A stretch of DNA of 64,000 nucleotides from SXVE01 sp036388895 (GTDB lineage: Bacteria; Acidobacteriota; Blastocatellia; Pyrinomonadales; Pyrinomonadaceae): positions 48,078 to 112,077 of the forward strand of contig DASVQY010000035.1 of NCBI GenBank assembly GCA_036388895.1. The letters are read 5' to 3'. The stretch's first letter is position 1. Every line of letters begins with the position of its first letter. This document shows, piece by piece, positions 8,773 to 17,738 of the stretch. A model generated the notes under the pieces. The model had not been told where the DNA came from and ran no database searches. It saw nothing but the letters and a program-made list of their open reading frames with translations. Position numbers and translations under genes: made by a program.

Positions 8773-9108
8773 ATGAGCGCAAATTTTGTAAAAGTTGATT
8801 CAACCGACAGGCTCGAACAATTATTTGAAGAGTCTCACGAAAAACCCGTCATTTTGTTCAAACACAGCACGACCTGCCCGATCAGCGCCGGCGTCTACGA
8901 AGAAGTTTCAAGAGTTTCGGCGGATATAAATTTAATCGTCATTCAAACGTCGCGCAATATTTCAAGCGCTGTCGCCGAAAAAACCGGAATTCGTCACGAA
9001 TCGCCGCAAGCCATCGTCTTAAAAAACGGAAAACCCGTTTATCACGCTTCGCATTTCGACGTAACGGCTCAGGATATTAATGAAAAATTAATAACGGATA
9101 ATGGGTAA
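8773..9108 (+). CDS. ytxJ: monothiol bacilliredoxin, YtxJ family
   Basis: The thioredoxin-fold protein of 111 residues has the family motif KHSTTCPIS (about residues 31-39), a single active Cys, and a cis-Pro region (HESPQAIVL). YtxJ proteins are linked to bacillithiol redox chemistry (de-bacillithiolation). The gene therefore implies that this organism makes bacillithiol or a similar thiol, an inference consistent with bacillithiol genes in some Acidobacteria. No other bacillithiol gene is in the window. Confidence 0.85.
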   Translation: MSANFVKVDSTDRLEQLFEESHEKPVILFKHSTTCPISAGVYEEVSRVSADINLIVIQTSRNISSAVAEKTGIRHESPQAIVLKNGKPVYHASHFDVTAQDINEKLITDNG

Positions 9109-9144
9109 TACGCGAAAAAACTTTCTTTAATTATCAATTATTTA

Positions 9145-9435
9145 ATGATTGAACCTTTACAAGTTATCGAAGAAAGCGACCGCGAAATATCGATTGTCTG
9201 GTCTGACGACGTGGAAACGTCGCATCCGGCAATCGAGCTTCGCCGAGCTTGTCCGTGCGCGGCATGCGTTAACGAGTGGACCGGCGAAAAAATTCTTAAA
9301 GACGAAAATGTGCCGGAAGATTTGTCGTTTTCTCACATAACAATCGTCGGCAGGTACGCGCTAAATTTCCATTTCTCTGACGGTCACGACAGCGGAATTT
9401 ACAGTTTTAATTATCTGCGTCAACTCGCCGAATAA
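9145..9435 (+). CDS. DUF971 / GBBH-like N-terminal domain protein
   Basis: This stand-alone 96-residue copy of the gamma-butyrobetaine-hydroxylase N-terminal-like domain has its hallmarks: ISIVWSDD, ELRRACPCAACVNEWTG (the Cys cluster), and NFHFSDGHDSGIYSF near the end. Such small proteins are often found beside Fe-S assembly genes (Mrp/ApbC) and probably bind a metal; here the neighbours are redox and zinc proteins. Precise role unknown. Confidence 0.85.
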   Translation: MIEPLQVIEESDREISIVWSDDVETSHPAIELRRACPCAACVNEWTGEKILKDENVPEDLSFSHITIVGRYALNFHFSDGHDSGIYSFNYLRQLAE

Positions 9436-9528
9436 ATTATTTTTGCCGCCTTTGCCGTCAGTTTTCCTTAATTCTGAAAACCTCTAGAAAAACCTTTGCT
9501 TATCCTGCTATAATAAATTCAATAAGTT

Positions 9529-9801
9529 ATGCAGGAAAGAGATATATTCGACGAAAAACAGGAAACCAAACGGGCGACTTTCACCTGTCCGTTTTGCCGC
9601 GAAAGAAACGATTACGACATTCGCTGGATGACCAGGCGGAAAAAGAAAAACGCGCCTCGACATTTAAATCAGCAGGATCGCCTGAGATTTGAAAAATCGC
9701 GCGATTATATGGTTCGCGTTGACGATATGTTAATGTGCAAAAACATTCGCTGCCGCAAAAGATTTGAAATTCCGTCGGCGCAGTCGGTCGTTTTTATTTA
9801 G
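9529..9801 (+). CDS. small zinc-ribbon-like protein
   Basis: The 90-residue hydrophilic protein has two Cys pairs, CPFC (about residues 20-23) and CKNIRC (about 70-75), spaced like a zinc ribbon and separated by a basic stretch (RRKKKNAPRH). No family recognised; nucleic-acid binding is possible from the basic charge but unproven. Confidence 0.65.
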   Translation: MQERDIFDEKQETKRATFTCPFCRERNDYDIRWMTRRKKKNAPRHLNQQDRLRFEKSRDYMVRVDDMLMCKNIRCRKRFEIPSAQSVVFI

Positions 9802-9870
9802 CGCGGCAATTGCGAGGAACCGAGCGGTTTGTGGTATTCTACGTTTACAAAATTATCGAGGGGGTTAAAA

Positions 9871-10281
9871 ATGGAAAATCAAGAGGATAAAGATATGATT
9901 TCGGGCAGAAATTTAGAATTTTACGAAAACGAAGACTTACCGGATCCGGAAATTCAGGATTTTATGAACGAAGAGATCGCGAGAGCGCCGAAAGACCCGG
10001 GCGAATTGCTTGAAACGTTGAGAGAGCATACGGCTGCGTCTCCGGCTGATTCCGGCGGAGACGTTGATGCAGATTGGGCTGATGTCAACCAAACCGGTTC
10101 AGAAGCCGTTTTTGGACATAATCCAACGCCCGACCAATCGGATGTAGAGGAGAACGCCCACGCAATGGGTATTGACTTTCAAGATAACGAACCGCTCGAC
10201 CTTCTCGAAAAAATAGAAAAGCGCGACCGTGATCGTTTTGAATTAAACGAGAATTCAAAATCAGGCAATGATATGATTTAA
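9871..10281 (+). CDS. small acidic protein, DUF6335-like
   Basis: The start is ATG 9871 (MENQEDKD), preceded by GAGGGGG at the right spacing; the longer frame from 9829 has no SD. The product (136 aa) is very acidic. It contains GGDVDADW, then a TPDQSDVEENAHAMGI segment, a combination I associate with the DUF6335 proteins common in cyanobacteria. No catalytic motif is seen and function is unknown. A palindromic terminator follows. Confidence 0.65.
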   Translation: MENQEDKDMISGRNLEFYENEDLPDPEIQDFMNEEIARAPKDPGELLETLREHTAASPADSGGDVDADWADVNQTGSEAVFGHNPTPDQSDVEENAHAMGIDFQDNEPLDLLEKIEKRDRDRFELNENSKSGNDMI

Positions 10282-10300
10282 AGTGTTTGAATTATTCAAA

Positions 10301-10337
10301 ATAAAAAAGCGAGTTGAAATTCAACTCGCTTTTTTAT
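10301..10337. terminator. bidirectional rho-independent terminator
   Basis: AAAAAAGCGAGTTGAA and TTCAACTCGCTTTTTT form a stem of more than 10 bp with an A-tract on one side and a T-tract on the other. It lies between two convergent genes and can end both transcripts. Confidence 0.9.
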
Positions 10338-10359
10338 TTTGAAGTAAATCTTTAATAGT

Positions 10360-11748
10360 TTAATAGATAGTAAAACTATACTGAACTTGTTTCGTCACAG
10401 CGACCGGCGAACCGTTGACCATCTGCGGCTCAAATCTGATTTGACGGGCGGCGGCGATTGCCTGTTCCGTCAAACCGTAAGGCAGCCCGCTAACCGGAGA
10501 AATGCTGCCGATCTGTCCCGAAGCCAAGAATGTAACGCGTAACGTAACTGTTCCCTGAACTTGATTTTGCCGAGCCGCGTCTGTGTAGTTAGCTCGCGGT
10601 TTGGAAACAATCCTCATTGCTGTAGTAACTGCCGGTTTTGGCGGGTCTGGTCTCTTTGGTGGTGGCGGTGGCGGAACTGAAACTCCTCCACTTCCGTCGC
10701 CGGTGCCGTTACCGGTGCCGTTACCTCTTCCGTTTCCGCTTCCCGACCCGATTCCGTTTCCTTCACCGGTTCCGATTCCGCCGCCGACTCCGGTTCCGCG
10801 TCCTGATCCGATTCCGCCGCCCGAACCCGTTCCGTTAGAAGCGCTCAAGTTAAGCGAAGTAGGAATTCCGGTGCGTTCTTCTGTAATCGGACGCTTAATG
10901 TCTCCCTGCGTTTCCTGTTTCAGTTTCAGCGTCGGATTCGTCAATTGCGGAATATTAACATCCGGCGGTGTAATCGGATTGCGCGATTGCGGGGGAAGGC
11001 GTCCCTTCGATGCCTCCTGTTGTTCCTGTTTTCCGCCGCCGCCGCCGCCGCCGCCTTCATCTTTATCTTTTTTCGGCGGAGGCTCGGTTTCAATGGGTGG
11101 AGGTTCAACCGCTTCTACCAAAGCGCTTAATGTGCCTTCATCACCAATCGAACCGACGAGTAAATCCTTACTGAAAAGCGAATAGATGGTGCTGCCGACA
11201 GCCAATGTGGTCATCAAAAACAAAGCGCCTAAAAGAAGCGTGTTTCTTGTCTTGACGTTCTTCTCTTCAATGACGGTAACGTGAAAACCATCGTCAACAA
11301 CAGGCGAGCCGGCTGGGCTGAAACTGCTGTTTAAAACGTCTTTCCTGTCATTATTTCCGTTCGTGCCGCCGGATTTGGCTCCCGCGCTTGCGGCAAAGGT
11401 TTTCGGCGCTTCAACAACCGGTTCCGTTTTTTCAGCATTTATCGAAGGCTGGAAATCATCAACTTTCGGCGCATCGAAATTTTTTGTTTCGTTCGAACTA
11501 ATAACCGGTTCGGCTGCCGAATGCGCGATTACCGGCGCGGTTGGTTCCGCGTCGGTCGAAAAAGTTTTTTCTTCAATAACGTTGTTTGCTTTATCGGTTT
11601 CGGATTTCACCGGTTCGGAAATCGCAGCGGCTCCGCCGAGCGGATTCATTTCAAACGCCTGCAATTTTCCCCCGCAATTCGGGCAAAAGCCGAATTTTTC
11701 AGCAAAGCTCTCTTCACACGAGTCACAAAACTTAACTATTTTTGCCAT
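10360..11748 (-). CDS. TonB-family energy transducer with N-terminal zinc ribbon
   Basis: The N-terminal zinc ribbon (FCDSCEESF ... FCPNCGG, residues 7-26) is followed by an acidic/Thr-Ala linker, one transmembrane helix (about 172-192, LLLGALFLMTTLAVGSTIY), a Pro/Lys-rich stretch with an eight-Gly run, Gly-rich repeats (about 310-350), and a C-terminal TonB domain (about 380-462, QNQVQGTVTLRVTFLASG, LTEQAIAAARQIRFEP). TonB C-terminal domains contact outer-membrane receptors. A cytoplasmic zinc ribbon is not part of classical TonB, so regulated or non-transport use is possible. No ExbB/ExbD genes are adjacent. Confidence 0.85.
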   Translation of the reverse strand: MAKIVKFCDSCEESFAEKFGFCPNCGGKLQAFEMNPLGGAAAISEPVKSETDKANNVIEEKTFSTDAEPTAPVIAHSAAEPVISSNETKNFDAPKVDDFQPSINAEKTEPVVEAPKTFAASAGAKSGGTNGNNDRKDVLNSSFSPAGSPVVDDGFHVTVIEEKNVKTRNTLLLGALFLMTTLAVGSTIYSLFSKDLLVGSIGDEGTLSALVEAVEPPPIETEPPPKKDKDEGGGGGGGGKQEQQEASKGRLPPQSRNPITPPDVNIPQLTNPTLKLKQETQGDIKRPITEERTGIPTSLNLSASNGTGSGGGIGSGRGTGVGGGIGTGEGNGIGSGSGNGRGNGTGNGTGDGSGGVSVPPPPPPKRPDPPKPAVTTAMRIVSKPRANYTDAARQNQVQGTVTLRVTFLASGQIGSISPVSGLPYGLTEQAIAAARQIRFEPQMVNGSPVAVTKQVQYSFTIY

Positions 11749-12079
11749 CTTTCGACCCTCTCAGAAGTGCTGTGTTTTTTTTTGTAATTCACAGAAATAA
11801 TTTTTGATTATACCTTGTTTTTAACAGATGTTAAGCATTGCCGGAAAATTTTCGCTTATCAAAATACAGGTTTCGCTTAACAAATTATAGGATTCGACAA
11901 AAGCATAGATGCTCAATCAAGTTGACGCGATGCCTAGCGGCAACTAAAATTTTCTTTTGTTTATCGGTAAAAAAACCTTTTATTTTCTAGCTGACAACAG
12001 TTTTCCGCAAAGCGGCAACTAATAGAAAATCTCTTTTCTTTTAGATTTTTTTTCGATATTTATTTTCAACATTTGTGCA
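11749..12079. other. intergenic region between divergent genes
   Basis: This 331-bp AT-rich spacer separates the tonB-like gene (minus) from the M16-like gene (plus) and must contain both promoters. The only structure seen is a direct repeat AGCGGCAACTAA at 11936-11947 and 12011-12022, each followed by AT/TTTTCTTTT-type sequence; its meaning is unknown. No gene is visible. Confidence 0.5.
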
Positions 12080-13366
12080 ATGCTAAACAGATTAAATTTC
12101 AAAGTTCCTTCGATTTTGTTTCTGCTCGCTGCGACGGCGTTTTCCGTTTACGCTCAAACCCGAAATTTACCGAATCCGCGGCAGGAAAAACTGCTTAACG
12201 GATTAAAGGTTTTAATGTGGAACGATCCGCAGGCTGAAAAAGTTTCGGTAAAAATTCGCGTTCACAGCGGTTCGGCTTTCGATCCGCAAGGCAAAGAAGG
12301 CGTAATGCAAATGCTCGCCGATAATATTTTCCCGAGTGAGTCGGCGAGAGAATTTTTTGCCGATGATTTAGGCGGTAGTTTGGAAGTTGCAACAAATTAC
12401 GATTACATTCAAATCAATGCGACCGCAAAGTCCGAGGAATTTTTGACGATGCTCGAAACGCTCGCCAACGCCGTTTCAAAACCGACGATTGACAAGGAAA
12501 CGACGGCGAAACTTCGCTCGGCGAGATTAGAGAAAATAAACGAGCTTGAAAAAAATCCGGCTTACGTCGCCGACCGCGCCGTCGCACAAAGATTGCTCGG
12601 CACATTTCCTTACGGCAGACCGCAGATGGGAACGCCCCAATCCGTGCAAAAAATAGACTTCGCGGATTTGATTTTCGCCAAAGACCGGTTTTTTACAGCC
12701 GATAATGCCACGATTGCAATTAGCGGAAACATTAAACCCGAGCTGGCTTTTCGCGCCGTTCGGCGTTATTTCGGAGCCTGGGCGAAATCTGAAAATCGTG
12801 TTCCTGCAACATTCAGGCAGCCTGACGAACCTGACACAAAAGCGGCGGTCATCAAATCTCCGCTCGCTGACAACTCCGAAATTCGTTTCGCGCTGCGCGG
12901 TTTTGCGCGAAACGACAAGGATTTTACGGCTTCGAAAATCTTAACCAAAATCATGCAAAATCGCCTGCGAAAGGAGTTCTCGAAAGAGCAGCAAATCAAT
13001 GCTTTCGTTCGTCAGGATTCGAATTTGTTGCCCGGTGTAATCGTTGTCGGATTGTCTAATTTGCCGATGGAAAACGGCGCGAGCACAGCCAAAACCGAAA
13101 ACATAGCGGCTAATTTAGTTTCGGGGAAAATTACCGTTGACGAATTTGAAAAAGCTAAAACCGAAGTTTTAACCGAAGTAAATCAACAGCCTCCAGCCGA
13201 AATTTGGCTTGATGTTGATACTTACAGACTCGCTTCGGCTAAGGACGATTTTCAAAAAATCAGCGGCGTGACGATAAATGAAGTTCAAGCAGTCGCTGAA
13301 AAATTGATAAAAACTCCGACTGTCACCGTAATGCTCGTCGGCGCCAAAGACGAAAAGAAAATGTAG
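12080..13366 (+). CDS. secreted M16-peptidase-like protein lacking the zinc motif
   Basis: A signal peptide (LFLLAATAFSVYAQ, cleavage near residue 25) is followed by the M16 fold: LLNGLKVLMWND at the usual N-terminal place and the second half beginning FFTADNATIAISGNI (about 209-223). At the position of the inverted zinc motif HxxEH the sequence reads GVMQMLADNIF, so neither His nor Glu ligand is present. In M16 families such inactive subunits pair with an active one (for example PqqG/PqqF, or MPP alpha/beta). No active partner is adjacent, so this is probably a non-catalytic chaperone or half of a dimer encoded elsewhere. Confidence 0.8.
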   Translation: MLNRLNFKVPSILFLLAATAFSVYAQTRNLPNPRQEKLLNGLKVLMWNDPQAEKVSVKIRVHSGSAFDPQGKEGVMQMLADNIFPSESAREFFADDLGGSLEVATNYDYIQINATAKSEEFLTMLETLANAVSKPTIDKETTAKLRSARLEKINELEKNPAYVADRAVAQRLLGTFPYGRPQMGTPQSVQKIDFADLIFAKDRFFTADNATIAISGNIKPELAFRAVRRYFGAWAKSENRVPATFRQPDEPDTKAAVIKSPLADNSEIRFALRGFARNDKDFTASKILTKIMQNRLRKEFSKEQQINAFVRQDSNLLPGVIVVGLSNLPMENGASTAKTENIAANLVSGKITVDEFEKAKTEVLTEVNQQPPAEIWLDVDTYRLASAKDDFQKISGVTINEVQAVAEKLIKTPTVTVMLVGAKDEKKM

Positions 13367-13406
13367 GACGAAGGTTTTCTAATTGTTCATAAATCTGAAA
13401 AATTAA

Positions 13407-14132
13407 ATGTCAAACGAAAGAACCGCCAATGAAATCGCTCATGCCAAAGCCGTGCGCGAAATGTTTTCCGGCATTGCCGGCAAATACGATTTTCTTAACC
13501 ACTTTCTTTCAGTTAACACTGATAAGCGCTGGCGACGCCTGGTGAGAGAAAAACTCGAAGATGTTTTGAAAGACCAGAACGCGCTGGTTTTGGATGTGGC
13601 TTGCGGCACCGGTGATTTATCGCTGGAGCTGCAAAAAAATTCAAATGCAAAAGTTATCGGCACTGATTTTTGCCGCCCGATGCTCGCTATTGCCCGCGAT
13701 AAAAACGAAAAAAACAACGAACGAATTCCCTATGTTGAAGCCGACGGGATGAATTTATCGTTCGCCGACACAAGTTTCGACGCGGTGACAATTGCTTTCG
13801 GTCTGCGAAATTTTTCCAACTGGCAGAATGGATTAAAAGAATTGCACAGAGTATTAAAGAAAGGCGGCAGGCTTGTCATTCTCGAATTTTCCACGCCGGT
13901 TGTTCCCGGCTTTAAACAAATTTTCAATCTTTATTTCACGCAAATTCTTCCCAGAATCGGCGGCGCGGTCAGCGGTTCACGCGGCGCTTACGAGTATCTT
14001 CCCGATTCGGTTTCGCGGTTTCCAGGTCAGAAAGGCTTGGCTGAAATGATGCGGCAAACCGGATTCTCCGATATCGAATATAAAAATCTGACCGGCGGCA
14101 TCGCCGCGATTCACAGCGGGATGAGAATGTAG
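13407..14132 (+). CDS. ubiE: demethylmenaquinone / ubiquinone methyltransferase
   Basis: Class I SAM methyltransferase of 241 residues with family signatures KYDFLNHFLSVNTDKRWRR near the N-terminus, SAM-binding DVACGTGDLS (about 57-66), VTIAFGLRN (about 127-135) and the C-terminal GGIAAIHSG. UbiE/MenG performs the C-methylation step of menaquinone (and ubiquinone) synthesis. In Acidobacteria menaquinone is the expected quinone, so MenG activity is likely. Confidence 0.93.
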   Translation: MSNERTANEIAHAKAVREMFSGIAGKYDFLNHFLSVNTDKRWRRLVREKLEDVLKDQNALVLDVACGTGDLSLELQKNSNAKVIGTDFCRPMLAIARDKNEKNNERIPYVEADGMNLSFADTSFDAVTIAFGLRNFSNWQNGLKELHRVLKKGGRLVILEFSTPVVPGFKQIFNLYFTQILPRIGGAVSGSRGAYEYLPDSVSRFPGQKGLAEMMRQTGFSDIEYKNLTGGIAAIHSGMRM

Positions 14133-14188
14133 ATGGTTGTGAGTAATTCCGTTTCGGTATAAAATTCTTCTGCTCATAAAGCCATTCA

Positions 14189-15169
14189 ATGAAATACAAA
14201 ATTCTTAACTTCGCGCGTCAACTGGCTCTGATTTTGCTCGTCATTTGGACGGTCGTGTCTTTAGTGACGCTTTTAATCGAACTCGTACCGGGCGACCCGG
14301 CGACGACTATTCTCGGCGAAACCGCTTCGCAGCAGCAAATCGCCAATTTCAACCGCAAACACGGTCTTGACCGTCCGGCTTTTTTCTTTTCATACAGTTC
14401 GGCGGAAGGTTTCGAGTGGAACGGCGCTGATAATCGTTACGTTGATTACTGGCTCGGGCTTTTGCAGGGCGATTTGGGAACGTCTTTTCGCACTGACCGA
14501 CCGGTTCTGGATATGATTCTCGAGCGTTACCCGTCAACAATCGAACTGGCGATTGTTTCAATGATTATTGCAATTTCTATCGCGGTACCGCTCGGCGTTC
14601 TCGCCGGAACGAATAAGAATTCGCTGATAGACAACTTTTCTTCCTTCGTCGCGCTTTTGGGAATTTCGCTTCCGACTTTCGTAATCGGACCGTTTCTGGT
14701 TTATCTTTTCGCCGTCAAATTCCGAATATTCGCTCCGACCGGAAGCGCCAACCCGGAAGATATTATTTTGCCCGCCGTCACTTTGGGCGCGGCGCTTTCG
14801 GCTATTTTAACGAGAATGGTGCGAAGTTCCGTAATCGAAGAACTCGGCGAAGATTACGTTCGCACGGCGCGCGCGAAAGGCTTGAGCGAGCGAAAGGTCG
14901 TTTACAAACACGTTTTGAAAAACGGCTTGATTCCGGTCGTGACGATTCTGGGCTTACAGCTCGGCGTTTTGCTGGCGGGCGCGATCATCACTGAAAAGAT
15001 TTTCAACTGGCAAGGCTTGGGATTGCTGCTTTTGGACGAAGGCATCGGAAAACGCGATTATCGTCTTGTACAGGGCTGCGTTTTGGTCATCAGCGTGACG
15101 TACATTCTGGCAAATTCTTTAACGGACTTGGTTTATCGTTGGCTTGATCCGAGAATTCGACTTTCTTAA
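14189..15169 (+). CDS. ABC transporter permease, DppB/OppB family
   Basis: There are six predicted transmembrane helices in 326 residues, with the N-terminal helix followed by the LVPGDPA motif that marks DppB-type permeases, and the cytoplasmic EAA loop (VRTARAKGLSERKVVYKHVLKNGLIP, split here by family convention). DppB pairs with DppC to import di- or oligopeptides or related small solutes. The partner gene follows 82 bp downstream. Confidence 0.9.
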   Translation: MKYKILNFARQLALILLVIWTVVSLVTLLIELVPGDPATTILGETASQQQIANFNRKHGLDRPAFFFSYSSAEGFEWNGADNRYVDYWLGLLQGDLGTSFRTDRPVLDMILERYPSTIELAIVSMIIAISIAVPLGVLAGTNKNSLIDNFSSFVALLGISLPTFVIGPFLVYLFAVKFRIFAPTGSANPEDIILPAVTLGAALSAILTRMVRSSVIEELGEDYVRTARAKGLSERKVVYKHVLKNGLIPVVTILGLQLGVLLAGAIITEKIFNWQGLGLLLLDEGIGKRDYRLVQGCVLVISVTYILANSLTDLVYRWLDPRIRLS

Positions 15170-15251
15170 TTTAAGATTTCATATTGGCGGATTCAGGTTG
15201 GTTACAGTTTTTCTCCAATCCGAGATTCACAATCCGAAATCCAAAATCCAA
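15170..15251. repeat. short stuttering repeat between dppB- and dppC-like genes
   Basis: The 82-bp spacer ends in repeated words AATCCGAGATT, AATCCGAAATCC, AAAATCCAAA running up to the next start codon, with partly complementary ATTTAAGATTTC and GGCGGATTC words at its left. It replaces any clear Shine-Dalgarno sequence for the downstream permease. Confidence 0.5.
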
Positions 15252-16067
15252 ATGAATCGTTTAACTTACATCGGCATCGCCATCGCCGTTTTATTTATTA
15301 TCGTCGCAATCTTCGCGCCTTTTATCGCCACGCACGACGTGACGGCGCAAAATCTTGCGATGCGCTACGCCGCGCCTTCGGCTGAACATTGGTTTGGAAC
15401 CGACGCTTTAGGACGCGATGTTTTTTCGCGCGTCGTTTACGGAGCGAGAATTTCGTTGCAAGTCGGCATTACGGTCGTTGCAGTTTCCTCCGTCATCGGG
15501 ACGATTATCGGCGCTATTGCCGGTTTTTACGGCGGTTTTGTTGATAAATTTTTATCCGGCTACGTCTTCAATGTTTTTCTAGCTTTTCCGGGCTTGCTTC
15601 TGGCGATTGCTCTGGTCGCGTTTTTAGGCGCGGGACTCGGCAAATTGATTCTGGCTTTGTGCATTATCGGCTGGGTCGGATATGCGCGCGTCATTCGCGG
15701 TCAGGTGTTGAAGGTTCGCGAATACGATTTCGTGCAGGCGGCGCGCGCGCTTGGCGGGAGCAATATGCGGATTTTATTCACGCATATTTTGCCGAACGCC
15801 ATTCAGCCTCTGATCGTTCAAGCGTCGCTCGGGATGGCTGGCGCGGTTTTGTCCGAAGCGTCGCTTTCATTTCTCGGGTTAGGAATACCGCCGCCGGCTC
15901 CGAGCTGGGGAACGATGATTGAAGAAGCTCGCGGGCTGGATATTTTGTACAACGCGCCGCACGTTTTGTTTTTTCCCGGCATCGCCATCGCTTTGACCGT
16001 TCTGGCGTTTAACTTTATCGGCGACGGTTTAAGAGAATATCTCGACCCGAAACAGCGAAAACGTTGA
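15252..16067 (+). CDS. ABC transporter permease, DppC/OppC family
   Basis: The start is ATG 15252 (MNRLTYIG); the longer frame from 15144 overlaps the previous gene and translates repeat DNA. The protein has the DppC features: an N-terminal helix, HWFGTDALGRDVFSRVVYGARISL (start of the permease domain, seen in two parts), and the EAA loop DFVQAARALGGSN. The DppB-type partner is immediately upstream and the ATPase starts 4 bp downstream. No substrate-binding protein gene is in the cluster. Confidence 0.9.
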   Translation: MNRLTYIGIAIAVLFIIVAIFAPFIATHDVTAQNLAMRYAAPSAEHWFGTDALGRDVFSRVVYGARISLQVGITVVAVSSVIGTIIGAIAGFYGGFVDKFLSGYVFNVFLAFPGLLLAIALVAFLGAGLGKLILALCIIGWVGYARVIRGQVLKVREYDFVQAARALGGSNMRILFTHILPNAIQPLIVQASLGMAGAVLSEASLSFLGLGIPPPAPSWGTMIEEARGLDILYNAPHVLFFPGIAIALTVLAFNFIGDGLREYLDPKQRKR

Positions 16068-16071
16068 AACG

Positions 16072-17043
16072 ATGACTGCGATTTCAATCAAAGATTTATC
16101 GAAAACTTACCCGCCATCTTTTCCGCGCCTAAAGAATTTTTTTCGCTTACCCGTAAAATCTCCGGTCGAGGCGCTGAAAAATGTTTCGCTTGAAATCGAA
16201 ACCGGCGAGATTTTCGGTTTGATCGGCAGAAACGGAGCGGGTAAAACGACTTTATCGAAAATAATCGCTACGCTGGTTCAACCGACGAGCGGCGCCGTCA
16301 CGGTCGGAGGATTCAATACAGTCAAAGACGAAGTAAAAGTTCGCTCGTTAATCGGTCTGGCGACTGCTGAAGAGCGTTCGTTTTACTGGCGGCTTTCCTG
16401 CGAACGAAATTTGATGTTTTTCGCTCGTCTTTACGGAATGAATGACGGCGAAGCGAAAAGGAAAATCACGGAACTTTTTGAGAAATTGAATTTGAGCGAA
16501 CTCGCGAAACGCCGTTTTTCTCAGATTTCGACCGGCAACAAACAAAAGCTCGCAATCGCCCGCGCTCTTTTGCCGAATCCGCCGATATTATTGCTCGACG
16601 AGCCGACGCGCTCGCTCGATCCGCTCGCCGCGACCGAGATGCGAGTTTTGATAAATTCTTTGGAAAACGTTTCCGTTCTGCTGACCTCGCACAATTTGTC
16701 GGAAATCGAAGAGCTTTGCAATCGAGTTGCGGTTATCGCCAAAGGCGAAATTCGCGCCGTTGATACGCCGGAAAATCTTCGTCGAAGCCACAGACAAACG
16801 CAGAATGTAAAAATACATTTGTCAGGTTTGCCGGAAAACGATTTACGAATAATTATATCTGAAATTATAACGCGTTTTTCGATTGAAACGGATCAGAATT
16901 CCAGCATTTTGTGTTTTTCGCGGGATGCCAACGACGAGCTTTTAGGCAAAGTTATTTATAAATTAACGCGGAACAATGCTGTAATTATGGATATTGAAAC
17001 TGAAAAACCGACGCTCTTAGACGTTTTGGAAAGCTACGAATGA
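16072..17043 (+). CDS. ABC transporter ATP-binding protein (ABC-2/exporter type)
   Basis: Walker A GRNGAGKTT (about 52-60), Q-loop region, signature ISTGNKQKLAIARAL in place of LSGGQ, Walker B ILLLDEPTRSLDP, and switch His TSHNLSEIE. Overall form matches the CcmA/DrrA-like exporter ATPases rather than DppD/DppF, which have a C-terminal oligopeptide-binding extension with Cys residues not seen here. It nevertheless sits in one tight unit with DppB/DppC-type permeases (4-bp gap), and its stop overlaps the pxpB start (ATGA). Whether it powers those permeases is open. Confidence 0.85.
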   Translation: MTAISIKDLSKTYPPSFPRLKNFFRLPVKSPVEALKNVSLEIETGEIFGLIGRNGAGKTTLSKIIATLVQPTSGAVTVGGFNTVKDEVKVRSLIGLATAEERSFYWRLSCERNLMFFARLYGMNDGEAKRKITELFEKLNLSELAKRRFSQISTGNKQKLAIARALLPNPPILLLDEPTRSLDPLAATEMRVLINSLENVSVLLTSHNLSEIEELCNRVAVIAKGEIRAVDTPENLRRSHRQTQNVKIHLSGLPENDLRIIISEIITRFSIETDQNSSILCFSRDANDELLGKVIYKLTRNNAVIMDIETEKPTLLDVLESYE

Positions 17044-17738
17044 ACGAAAACGAAGAAAATCCGGTTAAAATTTTCCCGCTCGGCGAAAGCGCCTTGACGA
17101 TTGAGTTTGCGAATGAAATTTCGCCGGAAATAAACGATAAAGTCATCAATTTAGCCTGTTATATTGAAAATGAAAAATTTCCGGGCTTTATCGAACTTAT
17201 TCCAGCTTACGCTTCGCTGACTGTTTTTTACGATATTTCAATTGTCTTAAAAAATTTCCCGGAATTTTCGATCGCCTTTGATGCAGTTAAATCTTTTAGT
17301 GAAAACGCCTTGCAAAAAATGGGCGAAATCACGAAAAGCAAACCGCGATTGGTAGAAATTCCGGTTCGTTTCGACGAATCGGCTGCTCTCGATTTGGGAT
17401 TTGTTGCGGCGACAAATAATTTGCAAACAAGTGAAGTAGTAGAAATTTTTACGGCGACGACTTACCGCGTTTATATGCTCGGTTTTTTGCCCGGATTCGC
17501 TTATATGGGCGAAGTTGACGCGAGAATCGCTACGCCGCGCAGATCGTCGCCGCGCACGAAAACGCCGAAAGGAAGCGTCGGAATCGCGGGGAAACAAACC
17601 GGAATCTACCCGCTCGAATCGCCCGGCGGCTGGCAGATAATAGGCGCAACCGACGTTGAATTGTTCACGCCGGAATCCGAATCTCAGACATTTCTGCAAG
17701 CCGGAGATACGGTAAAATTTTATCCTCAAAACCGATGA
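17040..17738 (+). CDS. pxpB: 5-oxoprolinase subunit PxpB
   Basis: KipI/PxpB-type carboxyltransferase-like domain, 232 aa, with the family block MLGFLPGFAYMGEV (about 142-155), IATPRRSSPRTKTPKGSVGIAG (read in two parts) and the C-terminal GGWQIIGAT. PxpA, PxpB and PxpC together hydrolyse 5-oxo-L-proline to glutamate with ATP. It overlaps both neighbours by 4 bp (translation coupling). Confidence 0.92.
   Translation: MNENEENPVKIFPLGESALTIEFANEISPEINDKVINLACYIENEKFPGFIELIPAYASLTVFYDISIVLKNFPEFSIAFDAVKSFSENALQKMGEITKSKPRLVEIPVRFDESAALDLGFVAATNNLQTSEVVEIFTATTYRVYMLGFLPGFAYMGEVDARIATPRRSSPRTKTPKGSVGIAGKQTGIYPLESPGGWQIIGATDVELFTPESESQTFLQAGDTVKFYPQNR

Noticed and set aside
10601..11185. Plus-strand ORF rich in Pro-Leu-Pro repeats inside the TonB-like gene
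   Set aside because: Antisense of the Gly-rich TonB segment; the real frame has a zinc ribbon, TM helix and TonB domain.
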